DNA from: Ariolimax columbianus
Lineage: Eukaryota; Mollusca; Gastropoda; Stylommatophora; Arionidae
Length of the DNA: 64,000 nt
NCBI GenBank assembly: GCA_036924085.1
Contig: JAVGWX010000019.1
Span: 9,380,361-9,444,360, forward strand
Direction of reading: 5' to 3'
The translations under genes and the position numbers were made by a program. Of this stretch, positions 32,318-44,111 are shown piece after piece; within the stretch, counting starts at the first letter, position 1, and the number at the start of each line of letters is the position of its first letter. The notes under the pieces are model-generated. The model was not told where the DNA came from. It saw only the letters and a list, made by a program, of their open reading frames with translations, and ran no database searches.

Positions 32318-34855
32318 TACTTTTTTAGTTTTTATTCCTTTTTGAAACATTTTGAAATATATCAATGATTCACTATTGGATGATAACAGCTGTATAAATC
32401 AGTCAATAATTCACAGACCTGAAATCAAAAGTGCCTCGGCGATCAAGATGCAGAGCAGTGCATAGCTGCAGTGATCAGCGACCCATAGCTGACTTCTAGC
32501 GTCAGCGCTAGGGACACGTAGCTGACTACTAGCATCAGGGCTAGCGAACCGGAGCCTCCATGACCCTTCTACACCTCCACGCGGTGATCTTGGAAAACAG
32601 CCTGCAACAGAGCAGACTGGCTAAGTAGACGGGATCTAAAATGGAAGTTTAACGCGGTACCCAGAAATATCGGCTGTAGTCGGATGGGTTGGACCGAAAG
32701 CTGCAAATATTGCAGTCACGCTGTAAACTACGACACAACGCATTCCGTTCTCAGGACAACACGCTGCTACTTGCAAAGTCCTCTTCATAGATTGGTAGCG
32801 GAGTATAACGAACGAAGAAGAAGCAGAAGAAACGTGGTTCGAGCGGATTAAGGTGTACGAGTGTACGGAGCAGGAGTGTGTACAACCAACGAGCAACATG
32901 TACATTCGGTATTCACTCATTTGAGGAATGTCTCCTGCCTGGGAGACATCTACAGTGGGAGCCCTATTCTCCATAAGGAACGAATTGAGAAGAAAAGTAA
33001 CGTACTGAATGAATCTACAAAAGGAATAAAGCACCAAAGGAAACTCAATTCAATCAGTTGTTCCCGTTCGGAAGAGCAATCTGAAGGTCGTGAGTTCGAT
33101 CCTCACCTGGGGCATATTTTTGTGTGTTTTTGTTACCGTAATATAACAATTTTTTGTTTCCATTTACAATGTTATGATTGGTATTTCGTGCAAACTGAAT
33201 GACATAAGTGATCACTACTCGCCACAACTGCAGGCCTCCTATGTACAACTCGTGTTCCAATGTTGAAGTTTTTGACATGTTGTCCAGCTAGTTAATGTAG
33301 TTAATCTGTCCTTGTTTCCCAGCGTTTCTTCCCACATTCTTCCCATCAGCTGTGGTCGTATTTGATTTTTGTGTCGTAAATGATTGTCATGGCCAGGAAT
33401 GGGGTGGAGGGCTAGCTCTCTACCTTTAATCAAATTCTCACAAGGCATGCATGAAGAATAATTACAGAATGTGCCAGATAAATATTAAAATGATAGAAAA
33501 GGAAAGGGACCTAGGGGTTATAATAGACAATGCAGGTAAAGTGAGTAAGCAAGTCCAGGTAGCAATGAAAAAGCTAAATGCAATGTTAGGTATGATAACA
33601 AGAAATATTAAACATAGGATCAAGGAAGTGATTGTCAAACTGTATAAAACAATAGTTAGACCTAGATGGCAGAGGAAGGGCAGATCACAGAGGAAGACGC
33701 TGGTTATACTTTATTCTGGAGCGGCCGCAGCAAAGAAGAATGCCGTGAAGCTTGAGTTGGCTTTGTCATCCAGACCAACATGGTCGACAAGCTCACAAGC
33801 ATGCCCAGGAGAATCAATGGCCGCCTGATTACACTGCATAACCCCCTAATAGGGGGGCGCCATGCCACATTTATCAGTTCATACGCAGCCACAATGAAAA
33901 ATCCTGACGGAACAAAAGATAAGTTTGATGAGGACATTGAGGCGCTCATCGCTACAGTCCCCAAATCTGACAAATTGGTCATCCTCGGTGATTTTAACGA
34001 TACGGTTGACACAAATGATACAGCCTGGGAGGGGGCCATTAGCAGACATTGTATCGGAACATACAATAGTACCGGACTGCTCCTTCTGAGGACATGTGCC
34101 GCAAATGAACTACTCATTACAAACACAGTTTTCCGACTTCCGAAATAGAACCACGTGAAATTTCCCAAGGTCACGCCACTGGCACCTCATTGACTACACT
34201 ATCATCAGACGTAGGGCTCGCGCTGATGCTACAATAACGAAGAGCATGTGTGGTGCAGAATGCTGGACCGGCCATCGACTTGTCATTGTCAAGCTAAACT
34301 TCAAGATCCAGCCCAAGATGCACCCCCAGGGAAATAAACCACAGAGGAAGCTAAATGTATCTCCGCTGAAATGCGAACCCACGAGATGCGGCTTCCAGAA
34401 AGAGCTTGAGGACAGACTATCTGAGCTTCGGTTTGTAAAGAACGACATCGAACAGAACTGGGTATCCTTGAGAAACACCTTCTACTATACAGCAGTTAAA
34501 CACTCTGGCCCACTCACGCGCAAGCATTAAAAATACTTAACATCCAAACCTATCCACTGGACTTCGCTACTAATACTACTACTACTATACTACTACTATT
34601 ATTATACTAATGTCCTAACAGTGACATCAATGTCCGTGAATCCGGCAATGGTTCTGGCAACTGTTCATGTAAATCAAATTGTTACAGAAGTCACAACAGT
34701 AAGTCCAGACAAGATATTTTGAGGAAGTATCTTACGTGTGTGTTATCTACAGTAGTAGCTCTATGCTCCATAAGGAACGAATTGGAGAAACAAATTATTG
34801 AAGGATTTCCAGGAAAGGACTAAAGCAAACAAAATTCAGTATGTTCATAATGCAA

Positions 34856-34949
34856 GCCTCGGTAGCGCAGTAGGTAGCGCGTCAGTCTCATAATCACAAA
34901 ATTAGGAAGAGCAATCTGAAGGTCGTGAGTTCGATCCTCACCTGGGGCA
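34856..34949 (+). tRNA. tRNA-Met(CAT) with intron (unit 6)
   Basis: Identical to 24328-24421. The unit stays identical to the others until about 35257 and then diverges. Confidence 0.95.
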
Positions 34950-36082
34950 TACTTTTTTAGTTTTTATTCCTTTTTGAAACATTTTGAAATATATCAATGA
35001 TTCACTATTGGATGATAACAGCTGTATAAATCAGTCAATAATTCACAGACCTGAAATCAAAAGTGCCTCGGCGATCAAGATGCAGAGCAGTGCATAGCTG
35101 CAGTGATCAGCGACCCATAGCTGACTTCTAGCGTCAGCGCTAGGGACACGTAGCTGACTACTAGCATCAGGGCTAGCGAACCGGAGCCTCCATGACCCTT
35201 CTACACCTCCACGCGGTGATCTTGGAAAACAGCCTGCAACAGAGCAGACTGGCTAAGAAGAAGGGATCTAAAATGGAAGTTTAACGCGGTACCCAGAAAT
35301 ATCGGCTGTAGTCGGATGTGTTGGACCGAAAGCTGCAAATATTGCAGTCACGCTGTAAACTACGACACAACGCATTCCGTTCTCAGGACAACACGCTGCT
35401 ACTTGCAAAGTCCTTTTCATAGATTGGTAGCGGAGTATAACGAACGAAGAAGAAGCAGAAGAAACGTGGTTCGAGCGGATTAAGGTGTACGAGTGTACGG
35501 AGCAGGAGTGTGTACAACCAACGAGCAACAGGTACATTCGGTATTCACTCATTTGAGGAATGTCTCCTGCCTGGGAGACATCTACAGTGGGAGCCCTATT
35601 CTCCATAAGGAACGAATTGAGAAGAAAAGTAACGTACTGAATGAATCTACAAAAGGAATAAAGCACCAAAGGAAACTCAATTCAATCATTTGTTCCCGTT
35701 CGGAAGAGCAATCTGAAGGTCGTGAGTTCGATCCTCACCTGGGGCATATTTTTGTGTGTTTTTGTTACCGTAATATAACAATTTTTTGTTTCCATTTACA
35801 ATGTTATGATTGGTATTTCGTGCAAACTGAATGACATAAGTGATCACTACTCGCCACAACTGCAGGCCTCCTATGTACAACTCGTGTTCCAATGTTGAAG
35901 TTTTTGACATGTTGTCCAGCTAGTTAATGTAGTTAATCTTTCCTTGTTTCCCAGCGTTTCTTCCCACATTCTTCCCATCAGCGGTGGTCGTATTTGATTT
36001 TTGTGTCGTAAATGATTGTCATGGCCAGGAATGCGGTGGAGGGCTAGCTCTCTACCTTTAATCACATTCTCACAAGGCATGC

Positions 36083-36770
36083 ATGAAGAATAATTACAGA
36101 ATGTGCCAGATCAATATTAAAATGATAGAAAAGGAAAGGGACCTAGGGGTTGTAATAGACAATACAGGTAAAGTGAGTAAGCAAGTCCAGGTAGCAATGA
36201 AAAAGCTAAATGCAATGTTAGGTATGATAACAAGAAATATTAAACATAGGAGCAAGGAAGTGATTGTCAAACTGTATAAAACATTAGTTAGATCTAGATT
36301 GGAGTTATGTGTACAGGTGTTTAGGAGATATACACATGCTGGAAAGGATACATAAAAGAGCGACAAAGCTGGTAATGAGATTCCAGTTATGAGGAAAGAC
36401 TGGGAAAAACTGGCCTACAGTGCTTAGAAAAGGGAAGAATTCGAAGTAACTTAATACACGTTTATAAGATAATCAGAGGAACGGATAAATTAGACTATAA
36501 CAAGTTTTTTTTTCAAATTACAACCACCTACAAAAACAAGAGGGCATTAACTAAGGAAAGGTACACATTAGCTATTATGAAATATTTTGTTTGTCAAGAG
36601 AGTGGTGAATGCATTGCCACAGGAAGTAGTGGCGGCAACGACAATTAATGCATTTAAGAATAGATTGGTTGAGCATTGCTTTTAGACTAAGGAAATGTAA
36701 ATGAAACTGGTTGTATACAGACTATGCAGAGACTTCTAAACCAGTATAAAGACGTTAAGTTAAGTTAAGC
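36083..36770 (+). pseudogene. LINE-delta 3' portion, uninterrupted by the array junction
   Basis: Same RT segment as in the array units, but continuing past the junction: YKTLVRSRLELCVQVF..., then in shifting frames 'HKRATKLVMRFQL', 'CLEKGRI', 'YKIIRGTDKLDYNKFFFQIT', and the 3' terminal 'cttctaaaccagtataaaga' plus (TTAAG)n tail at 36757-36770. It shows the original state before the array's LINE-gamma junction formed. Several stops; not functional. Confidence 0.85.
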
Positions 36771-36995
36771 AAGACACTATGACCATCATTTACTGTGGAC
36801 ATTGTCAGAACAGGGCCGATCTGATAATGTAGCCGCAAGACACTATGACCATGATTTACTGTGGACATTGTCAGAACAGGCCCGATCTGATAATGTAGCC
36901 GCAAGACTTAGCAAGACACTATGACCATCATTTACTGTGGACATTGTCAGAACAGGGCCGGTATGATAATGTAGCCGCAAGACTTAGCAAGACCA
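36771..36995. repeat. about 66-bp tandem repeat, 3 copies
   Basis: 'gcaagacactatgaccat' followed by 'tttactgtggacattgtcag' and 'gataatgtagcc' occurs three times; the last copy is 11 bases longer. Confidence 0.9.
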
Positions 36996-37177
36996 ACAAA
37001 CACAACTAGGAATGAACAATGTGAGAACCATCCATTGAAGACACTGAGGCTCATTACTCTAGGGATAGCGCTGATCATTCAAACAAATCGCAAAGACTAA
37101 AAGAAAGTGCCTCCGCCAGTAGAATGAGGCAAACACGTAAAATAAAAATTAACAAAAAATGAGAAGGAAACTACTTT

Positions 37178-37211
37178 CTGAAGGTCGTGAGTTCGATCCT
37201 CACCTGGGGCA
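37178..37211 (+). pseudogene. tRNA-Met 3' fragment
   Basis: Only 'ctgaaggtcgtgagttcgat' through the acceptor end remains. About 240 bases downstream (37212-37450) align with the 3' flank of the unit tRNA half ('gatcactactcg', 'gacatgttgtccagcta'), so it is another decayed member of the tRNA cluster. Confidence 0.8.
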
Positions 37212-37728
37212 TACTTTTTAAAAAAATTTCTTCACGTCTTAATAACCATTTTCTTTTTGCTTTTCAATGCTATGATTGGCATCTCATGCAACATGAATGG
37301 CACAGGTGATCACTACTCGTCACAACTTCATGCGTCCTGTGCATTCCACTTGTTGCTTTGTTGAAGTTTATGACATGTTGTCCAGCTATTTAATGTAGTG
37401 TTATCTGCCCTTATTGTCCCGCGTTTCTTTCCACATACAGCTCAGCTGTTCTCATTTTGGTTCTTGTATGGTTTCCTACTTATGAAGACGTTATTAAGGA
37501 TGCGAACTGTTCTGGATTGCACCAGGGATCCCGCGATTCCAAAGATGAGATAAATGTTAGGACTTGTTTCTGTGACTTCCAGATATGGAATGGCAAAAAA
37601 CTAGAACCCAGATGGGAGTTACCTCAGATATGAGGCCCCATCTGTACACTTGATACATCAACGGAACAATATGCAATACAGGGCTGTTATAGATGAGACA
37701 AGCATAGAGAACAATTGGATAGGTGGCC

Positions 37729-38328
37729 CAGCACTAAAAAGCCAGAAAAATACTGAACTTAATGATTTAAGAGCAGTACTCTGTCAACTATGCCTGCAGT
37801 CCGCACCAAAAAGGGTAGTGGTGCAGCGGGTTCCATCTCACTGCAACATCCAAGGCAACGAAGAGGCAGACAGACTGGCAAAAGAAGGTGCAAAACTACC
37901 ACAACCAGATACTAGTATGACATACGAAGAGTCAAAACGGCTTATTAGAGCTAGATACCTGACCAAATGGGAAACCGAACATACTGGATACACAAAAACG
38001 ATGCCTATTACCAGTTGAACAGAAGAGAGCACGTCGTGGTCTTCAGACTTCGCACTGGCCACAATAGACTCAGGTACCACCTATTCAACAAATTGAAGAT
38101 AGGTGGCACCGACGAATGCCCGTGTGATACCGGGAAAATGACCGCTGAGCATTTGCTGCAAAACTGCCCGACACACGCGGATCAGAGAGAGCAGATGTGG
38201 CCATCACCAGTGGCAACACTAGACAAGCTCTATGGCAGTGTCGACAGCCTCAGGATGACGGCTGCTTTTTTCGAGAAAAAAATAATGATTACTGTCTGAC
38301 TGCGAACGATGAAGAAGAAGAAGGAGGA
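37729..38328 (+). mobile_element. LINE-alpha, 5'-truncated, with 12-bp duplication
   Basis: Starts in the RNase H domain (ALKSQKNTELNDLRA...), keeps VPSHCNIQGNEEADRLAKEG, has a one-base deletion near 37998 (KNDAYYQL shifted), and ends with the CCHC knuckle and a (GAA)n tail. GGATAGGTGGCC flanks it at 37717-37728 and 38329-38340. A different, older subfamily from the intact copy (VATLDKLYGSVDSL versus [14 protein letters not shown]). Confidence 0.92.
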
Positions 38329-38394
38329 GGATAGGTGGCCACAGTTCATGCGTTAATCAAAGGAGAAGAAATGGTGATAGTACGACAGTATGAA

Positions 38395-38600
38395 TATTCG
38401 CCCGTGTCCCTAGGTCAGGAAAAGTAGAGAATGGTGGACAGATAAAGTAGAGCTCGAGGTTAACATGTTGTTGAGTGATAACTCTCACAATAGTGATGTG
38501 GTGCTAATCACAGATGGATAGGTGAAGAATCAGTTGATGCTTCTCATCTAGATTGAGAGGTCAGGTTGTTGCTGAGTTGAGGGAGGCATACAGGACAACA
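38395..38600 (+). pseudogene. RNase H relic of another LINE family
   Basis: 'gataactctcacaatagtga', an ITDG motif and 'gagaggtcaggttgttgctg' match the relic at 59070-59480. Too decayed to define the family. Confidence 0.5.
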
Positions 38601-38609
38601 ACCTCCTGT

Positions 38610-39385
38610 ACTTCTTCTTCGTTCACCTTCAGATCAAGGTCCCGCTTTCTCTTACAAAGGACGCCGTTGTTTCTAAAAACTGTTTTATCTCAGTACAGCT
38701 TTGGTCTCATACTTGTCTCGTGAGGCCCGAATTGTTCGGTGTTTTCCTGTTTGAGCATGTAGTTCTGCGGGAAGTGTTCCACAGTCATGGTATGCTCCCT
38801 ACATGACACCTGTCATATATCCTAGTCCCATTTTCTGTTAAAGACGCCCATTGAGTCTGTTATGTCCAGTTCTCAGTCTCAAGATGATGACTTGCTGTTC
38901 TCTAGTAAAGTTATAGTTGATGTCTTCTTTATAGAAGTGAGGATGTTGATCAGTCTTTTTCTCCCTTAAGTTTACCTTGATTGTGGTCTTGTACTCAATG
39001 TATATGATGCTCAGACCTGTTTGTGGCGAAGCTTTTCTGCGTTTGCTAGTTTGTCTACAGCTTTATTTCCTTCGATATTGCAATGGGAGCAAATCCACTT
39101 AATGATCATCCTTGGGTGTTCTGCTGAAAGATGTGTTAGGAAGTACATACTTTGCTCGCGATCTCCATAGTTATCTGGTTTTAGAGCTGCTAATACTGAT
39201 GCAGCATCAGTCAGGAATACTATGTTTTCTTTGTTAATATCTTTATCCCTAATTACAAGCTTGGCAGCGGTCTATAATGCCTATGCTTCTGCACATAAAA
39301 TTATTGGAGTATGTTCCCGTTGTTAGTACTTTAGTTTTGTTCTTCTCTGTTCCTTAGTTTGCAATAGACCCACCCACCTCCATTG
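38610..39385 (-). pseudogene. LINE-beta 3' portion (RNase H to tail)
   Basis: The minus strand, with frameshifts, encodes an RNase H region (DAASVLAALKPDNYG near 39190, then WICSHCNIEGNKAVDKLA near 39080) and the C-terminal knuckle region matching 14257-14640. Its (GAA)n tail appears as 'cttcttcttcg' at 38612. It gives the RNase H part missing from the 14-kb copy. Confidence 0.78.
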
Positions 39386-39912
39386 AATGTGCCTTTGTTA
39401 GCTCAGTCATGTGTATATATATGCATCTATGTTACTGGCGTGTATACTCACCTAAGATATTCTTCCGTTATAATTTTTTTGTCTAAATCTGAGTTCCCTT
39501 CTTCCCTATTCTCTCTATGGTTTGAACCATCTCAGAGGATTTGTTTGTTTTTTCAATGGGGGAATTTGGGATTTTTGTTTTAGGTCTCTAGCCAGTGCCT
39601 GACTTATGATTGGGCATGTTCTTACAGGATCTGTTGTTCCTTATATGAAGTGGTTTCTCTTAATATCCCTCTTCCCATGTGATGTAATAATTCGCCCATC
39701 GTCGTCGATGAGGACCACCAACATCATCATGTGTCATGACGCATCCTTGAGTATGTGTATGCGCTCGTGGCTGATCAAGCCAATTTGAGTCTGGAAAGAT
39801 CTTTGACACGACTGGCAAACGTAGTGAAAATATCTCTGATATTTCTGATGTTTCTTATATTTTCTCGGTTCTAGACTTCCTGGATTGCACGTCTAACCTG
39901 GGCAGTCTGGAT
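39386..39912. other. unrecognised
   Basis: No gene or repeat recognised; short open frames have no domain. Confidence 0.35.
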
Positions 39913-40156
39913 ACTTCTTCTTCTTCGTTCGTTCTCAATCTCCCACTACCAAACCCTGAAAAGGCTTAAGTAGCAGAATGTAGTCCAGAGAACGAAATGC
40001 GTTGTGCCGTAGTTTTCAGCTTGGCTGCGATATTTGCACCTTTCGGTCCAACACATCCGACTTCAGCAAGCATTTTTTGAGTACCGGGTTAGCATTCCCT
40101 CTTCGATCCCGTCTCCTTACCCAGTCTGCCCTGATGCAGCCTGTTATCCAGGATCG
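39913..40156 (-). mobile_element. SINE-B, 5'-truncated, inverted arm
   Basis: Reversed (GAA)n tail 'cttcttcttcgttcgttct' at 39913-39931, then the body up to 'cagcctgttatccaggatc'. It abuts the next SINE-B head to head. Confidence 0.9.
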
Positions 40157-40482
40157 GGATCAAGACGCTGAGCAGCGCATGAGCTGCAGTGGTCAGCGAC
40201 CCATAGCTGCCAAGACCCTTCTAAACCTCCACAAGGTGATCCTGGATAACAGGCTGCAGCAGGGCAGACTGGCTAAGGAGAAGGGATCGAAGAGGAAATG
40301 CTAACCCGGTACTCAACAAATGCTTGCTGAAGTCGGATGTGTTGGACCGAAAGGTGCAAATATCGCAGTCAAGCGGTAAACTACGACACGGCGCATTACG
40401 TTCTCTGGACTACATTCTGCTACATAAGATTTTTTGGGTTTGATAGTGGGAGATTGAGAACGAACGAAGAAGAAGAAGAAGA
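40157..40482 (+). mobile_element. SINE-B, full length
   Basis: From 'gggatcaagacgctgagcag' to 'gagaacgaacgaagaagaag'. Contains 'ggctaaggagaagggatcga', the core 'tgctgaagtcggatgtgttg' and a (GAA)n tail. With the preceding copy it forms a palindrome with arms of about 244 bp. Confidence 0.92.
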
Positions 40483-40689
40483 TTGGCGATTTTAATGGCT
40501 GGTGCAAAGATGGCTAGCCCACCCTCAGACTAGTCATTTCTGCTATTTGTCTTCTTTCCAAAGACTGCCAACGCCAGGGTGTTTATGGGCCCTTTGACGT
40601 GTTCCACCTTTCTGAAGCGCTTCCGGTAGTGCGCTGTTTTGCCAGTAATTCAGAGATGGATTTTGTGAATTCTTCCACCCTTTAAAGGA

Positions 40690-40900
40690 TATCAGTTTTC
40701 CCTAAAAGATATATGCATCCAATCTATTCTTAAATGCATTAATTGTCTCTGCCTCCACTACTTCCCGTGGTAATGCATGACAAACATTCACCATTCTCTG
40801 ACTATTTAAATATTTTCCTAATATCTAAACTGGACTTTTCTTTATTTAATTTACAGCTATACCTTCTTGTTCTTGTAGGTGGTTGTATTTTGGAGGCGGA
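40690..40900 (-). pseudogene. LINE-delta 3' fragment
   Basis: The minus strand carries 'aaaatacaaccacctacaag' and 'aggaaaatatttaaatagtc', followed by 'gcattaccacgggaagtagt', matching 36500-36660. Confidence 0.72.
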
Positions 40901-41030
40901 ACAGTTTCTTGATTTGCTTCGCTGTCCATGATGTAAGGAACCAACTACGAGTCACTGGGTGCTGTCGATTCATTCACTGTGCTGCATCGTTGGCCCAATG
41001 GACGCTAAATACAACCAATATTGATCTTTC

Positions 41031-41123
41031 GCCTCGGTAGCGCAGTAGGTAGCGCGTCAGTCTCATAATCACAAATTTGTAAGAGCCATCTGAAGGTCGT
41101 GAGTTCGATCCTCACCTGGGGCA
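41031..41123 (+). tRNA. tRNA-Met(CAT) with 20-nt intron
   Basis: 93 bases, all arms intact. Intron is ATCACAAATTTGTAAGAGCC; the C32 to intron G(-3) pair is kept. T6 follows at 41126. Upstream 'tggcccaatggacgctaaat' is shared with the copies at 42185, 44754 and 47122. Confidence 0.93.
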
Positions 41124-41718
41124 ACTTTTTTAATTTAAAAACGTTAAAAACATTTCATTATTGTTCATTTCTTCTTTTTGTTGTTTGCTGCCTGAATGGT
41201 TTTAGACAATCACTACTCACAACAGACCCATATTATGTCTCATGTGTCCCATACGTGTTCCACTCTTCATATTTATGACTTGATGTCCAGCCATTAAATA
41301 GTATTTCCAGCCTTTGTTGTCTTCCATATCCTTCCACAGCAATGTTTTAGCTTCCTAATTATTATGTTTTGTCCAGTGAAATACACTTTGTTTTTATGTT
41401 AACATGCAAAAAATATTCCCGAATTATCCGCGGAGGTCTTTGTGAATGGGAATGACAAGAATAGCTCCACTTCCTCACAAAGAGCGTGTCGAAAGAGGCG
41501 ACTAACTGTGTGTGTGAAAGGACATAACACCGATCATAAATATGTGGTTTGTTATGAGCAGCAGATATTGTGTATAACAGGCCACGAGTCTACTTTGCTC
41601 TAGTGTTTGAGTCTGTTAAGATGGACTCGCACATCGGTTAACCACTCTTCAAGAAACTGCTTGTAAACATAACCTGCAGAGTATTTTAAACCAGTAAAAA
41701 GACGTTAAGTTAAGTTTT
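41124..41718. repeat. tRNA-Met 3' flank, Rpt-D and LINE-delta end
   Basis: Bases 41190-41410 are the conserved tRNA-downstream flank ('gacaatcactactcac', 'gacttgatgtccagcc', 'cttcctaattatt'). Bases 41425-41640 are Rpt-D; 41660-41718 the LINE-delta 3' end with (TTAAG)n. Confidence 0.65.
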
Positions 41719-41979
41719 GAGACGGCGTTGTGTAGTGGTCAAGTAACACGGCTTATAGCCCAAACGAGTAGGGTTCGCTCCCGAATCACAGCACCGGCCG
41801 TTACCACGAGGAAGCAAAACCTTAGAAAATGCAGAAGGAAGCAGGCCCTCGCATAAAATGCATGCCGAAGTCGGATGCACTGGGCCGATAGGTACAAAAT
41901 AAAAACAAGGTATAACAAAGCACTGCACAGCCCCTTTTGGGAATAGTGATATAAAACGAAAGCAAAAAAAAAAAAAAGA
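41719..41979 (+). mobile_element. SINE-A, diverged copy
   Basis: tRNA-like head with altered B box ('gggttcgctcccg'), core 'gccgaagtcggatgcactgg', short A-run at 41965-41978. Confidence 0.85.
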
Positions 41980-42184
41980 TAATTTTTCACATTCGCTGCT
42001 TGAAGGTAGAACAGTCTCTTGGTCTGGTCACGACCATCTGTATTAATACAGATGCCGTAGTCTGGTTTGCTGTCTATCATGTATTGTAGGGAAGCAGCCT
42101 ACGAGTCAATGGGTGCTGTCAATTCATTCACTGTGATGCATGGTTAGCCCAATGGACGCTAAATACAACAAATATTGATCGTTC

Positions 42185-42278
42185 GCCTCGGTAGCGCAGT
42201 AGATAGCGCGTCAGTCTCATTATCATAAATTTTTTTAGAGCGATCGGAAGGTCGTTAGTTCGATCCTCACCTGGGGCA
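42185..42278 (+). pseudogene. tRNA-Met, probably inactive
   Basis: Same layout as 41031 but with a changed base after the anticodon (CATT), an altered anticodon stem ('cgatcgg' for 'caatctg') and a broken T stem (GTTAG against CTCAC). The flanks are those of the other copies. Confidence 0.8.
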
Positions 42279-42660
42279 GCGATGTTTTATTTATTTATTT
42301 ATTACTATTTTCTATATATTACTATTTATTATTATTAAATTTATTATATTACTATTACTATTTATTAACTTACTATTATCGTTCATTTCTTTATTTTTTT
42401 AATCCTGCCTAAATGGTTTTAGACGACCACTACTCACCATAGACCCATAACATTTTACCCCGTGTTACCCACGTATTCTATTGTACATGTTAAAGACTTG
42501 ATGTCTTGCTGTTTTATACAATACTACCAGATTTTGTTGCCAACCATTTCTTCGACAGCTGCTGCTGTCACAATGTTTTATCCTCCTAATTATTTTGTTT
42601 TGTCCAGTAAAATACACTTCGCTTTTTCCCTAAAAATGTTGTTCATTTATATAATGTTTG

Positions 42661-42955
42661 TCCATCACATGTGATGAAGATCATTCTCTTTGTTCAGCAG
42701 CGTGAAGCGTTTTTGCTCTTGATGCTTTCGTTGAAATGGGTGATTTGCGTGGTGATTTGGATTAAAGTGGGGAAGAAATTGCGCCTTTTATCAACCTCAT
42801 TCTCTCGTTCTGTTCTATCTTTGACCAGTGGCAAGACATTATCGAGACGTACAAGATATGCACAGGATGCATTGTTTCCTAAAGGTTTACTCCCAAGCCT
42901 TTTCCGTGAAAAGGTATACCGCAAAGCAGCGGTGGGGGAATCACATTGTTGTTGC
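42661..42955 (+). repeat. Rpt-C copy
   Basis: Starts at the perfect palindrome 'catcacatgtgatg' and contains 'cagtggcaagacattatcga' and 'ggtttactcccaagcctttt'. It is followed directly by Rpt-B, as at 45069. Confidence 0.78.
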
Positions 42956-42994
42956 TTTTATTGCTGAATATGATTACTCCTGTATGCGCCATAA

Positions 42995-43300
42995 ATATAC
43001 GTTACTTAGCGGGTTGTCGTAGCTTTACTCCCATTCCAAGAGTGCTGATGAAGGTGGACCGGGGATCATCCAGGCGGTTGTGCTATGGGTGGCTTCATCT
43101 GCGCATCGTTCACTTCTACGGGGACCATGTCGCTACCTCACCTTGGTAGCCAAAATGCAACGCAACAGTTCGTTGCCAGGAAGGGCCACGAGGAGGCCAA
43201 GGTGAGGTCTAATCTGATATGTTTTGCCTGAACCTGACTAACATATCTGATCAGTATATTTTCCCTGGCCAGACGTTAAGTCTTCCTTCCTTTCGATCAA
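42995..43300 (+). repeat. Rpt-B copy
   Basis: 'gtgctgatgaaggtggaccg', 'ggttgtgctatg', 'gaggccaaggtgaggtc' and 'ctgatcagtatattttccct', matching 45345-45660 closely. Confidence 0.78.
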
Positions 43301-43318
43301 AGTTAAATGGTTTGTTAA

Positions 43319-44111
43319 ACACAACACAGAACGGAGGGGCAGGGGTATTCCTGAGCCTACCAAATGGTAGAAAAGCAACACTATCAGTGGCAACTGGAAA
43401 ATACTCAAGCAATTCAGAGCGGAGGCAGAGGTACTGAGGGCTGCAGTAGAAGAAATGGTAACATGCAAAAGATATGAAAGCCATATAGTCCTGCTTACAG
43501 ATGCCCTGGCCGTAGTCACAGCACTAAAGTGCCAGAAAAATACTGAACTCAATGATTTAAGAGCAGTACTCTGCCAACTATGCCAGCAGTCCGCACCAAA
43601 AAGAGTAGTGGTACAGTGAGTTCCATCCAACTGTAACATCCAAGGCAACGAGGAGGCAGACAGACTGGCAAAAGAAGGTGCAAGACTACCACAACCAGAT
43701 ACTAGTGTGACATACGAAGAGTCAAAAAGGCTTATTAGAGCTAGATACATGACCAAATGGGAAACAGAACATACTGTATACACAAAAAACGATGCCTATT
43801 ACCAGTTGAACAGAAGAGAGCAGGTCGTGGTCTTCACACTTCGCACTGGCCACAATAGACTGAGGTACCACCTATTCAATAAATTGAAGATAGGTGGCAC
43901 TGACGAATGCATTTGCAGCACTGGGAAAATGACCGCTGAACATCTGCTGCAAAACTGCCCGACATACGAGAATCAGAGAGAGCAGATGTGGTCATCACCA
44001 GTGGCAACACTAGACAAGCTCTATGGCAGTGTCGACAGCCTCAGGATGACAGCTGCTTTTTTCGAAAAAATAAAGGTTGACGTCTCACAACGTACGAAGA
44101 AGAAGAAGAAG
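43319..44111 (+). mobile_element. LINE-alpha, 5'-truncated, with 14-bp duplication
   Basis: Begins in RNase H (TTQNGGAGVFLSLPNGRKAT), has a frameshift near 43411, a stop in place of Trp in 'VVVQ*VPSNC', then an intact stretch MTYEESKRLIRARYM... through the CCHC knuckle to the (GAA)n tail. AAATGGTTTGTTAA flanks it at 43305-43318 and 44112-44125. Same older subfamily as 37729-38328. Confidence 0.93.

Larger units (their letters stand above)
21712..36296. repeat. tandem array, 2,632-bp unit, about 5.5 copies
   Basis: Units begin with tRNA-Met at 24328, 26960, 29592, 32224 and 34856, all 2,632 bp apart; a partial first unit starts at the gap. In order each full unit holds: tRNA-Met with intron (offset 0), SINE-B (about 213-600), a tRNA 3' half (846-891), LINE-delta RT piece (1227-1442), LINE-gamma endonuclease piece (1520-2310), and a short (CTA)n-rich spacer. 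Units 2-5 show no difference in the segments I compared. The only recognisable complete genes are the tRNAs. Confidence 0.97.
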
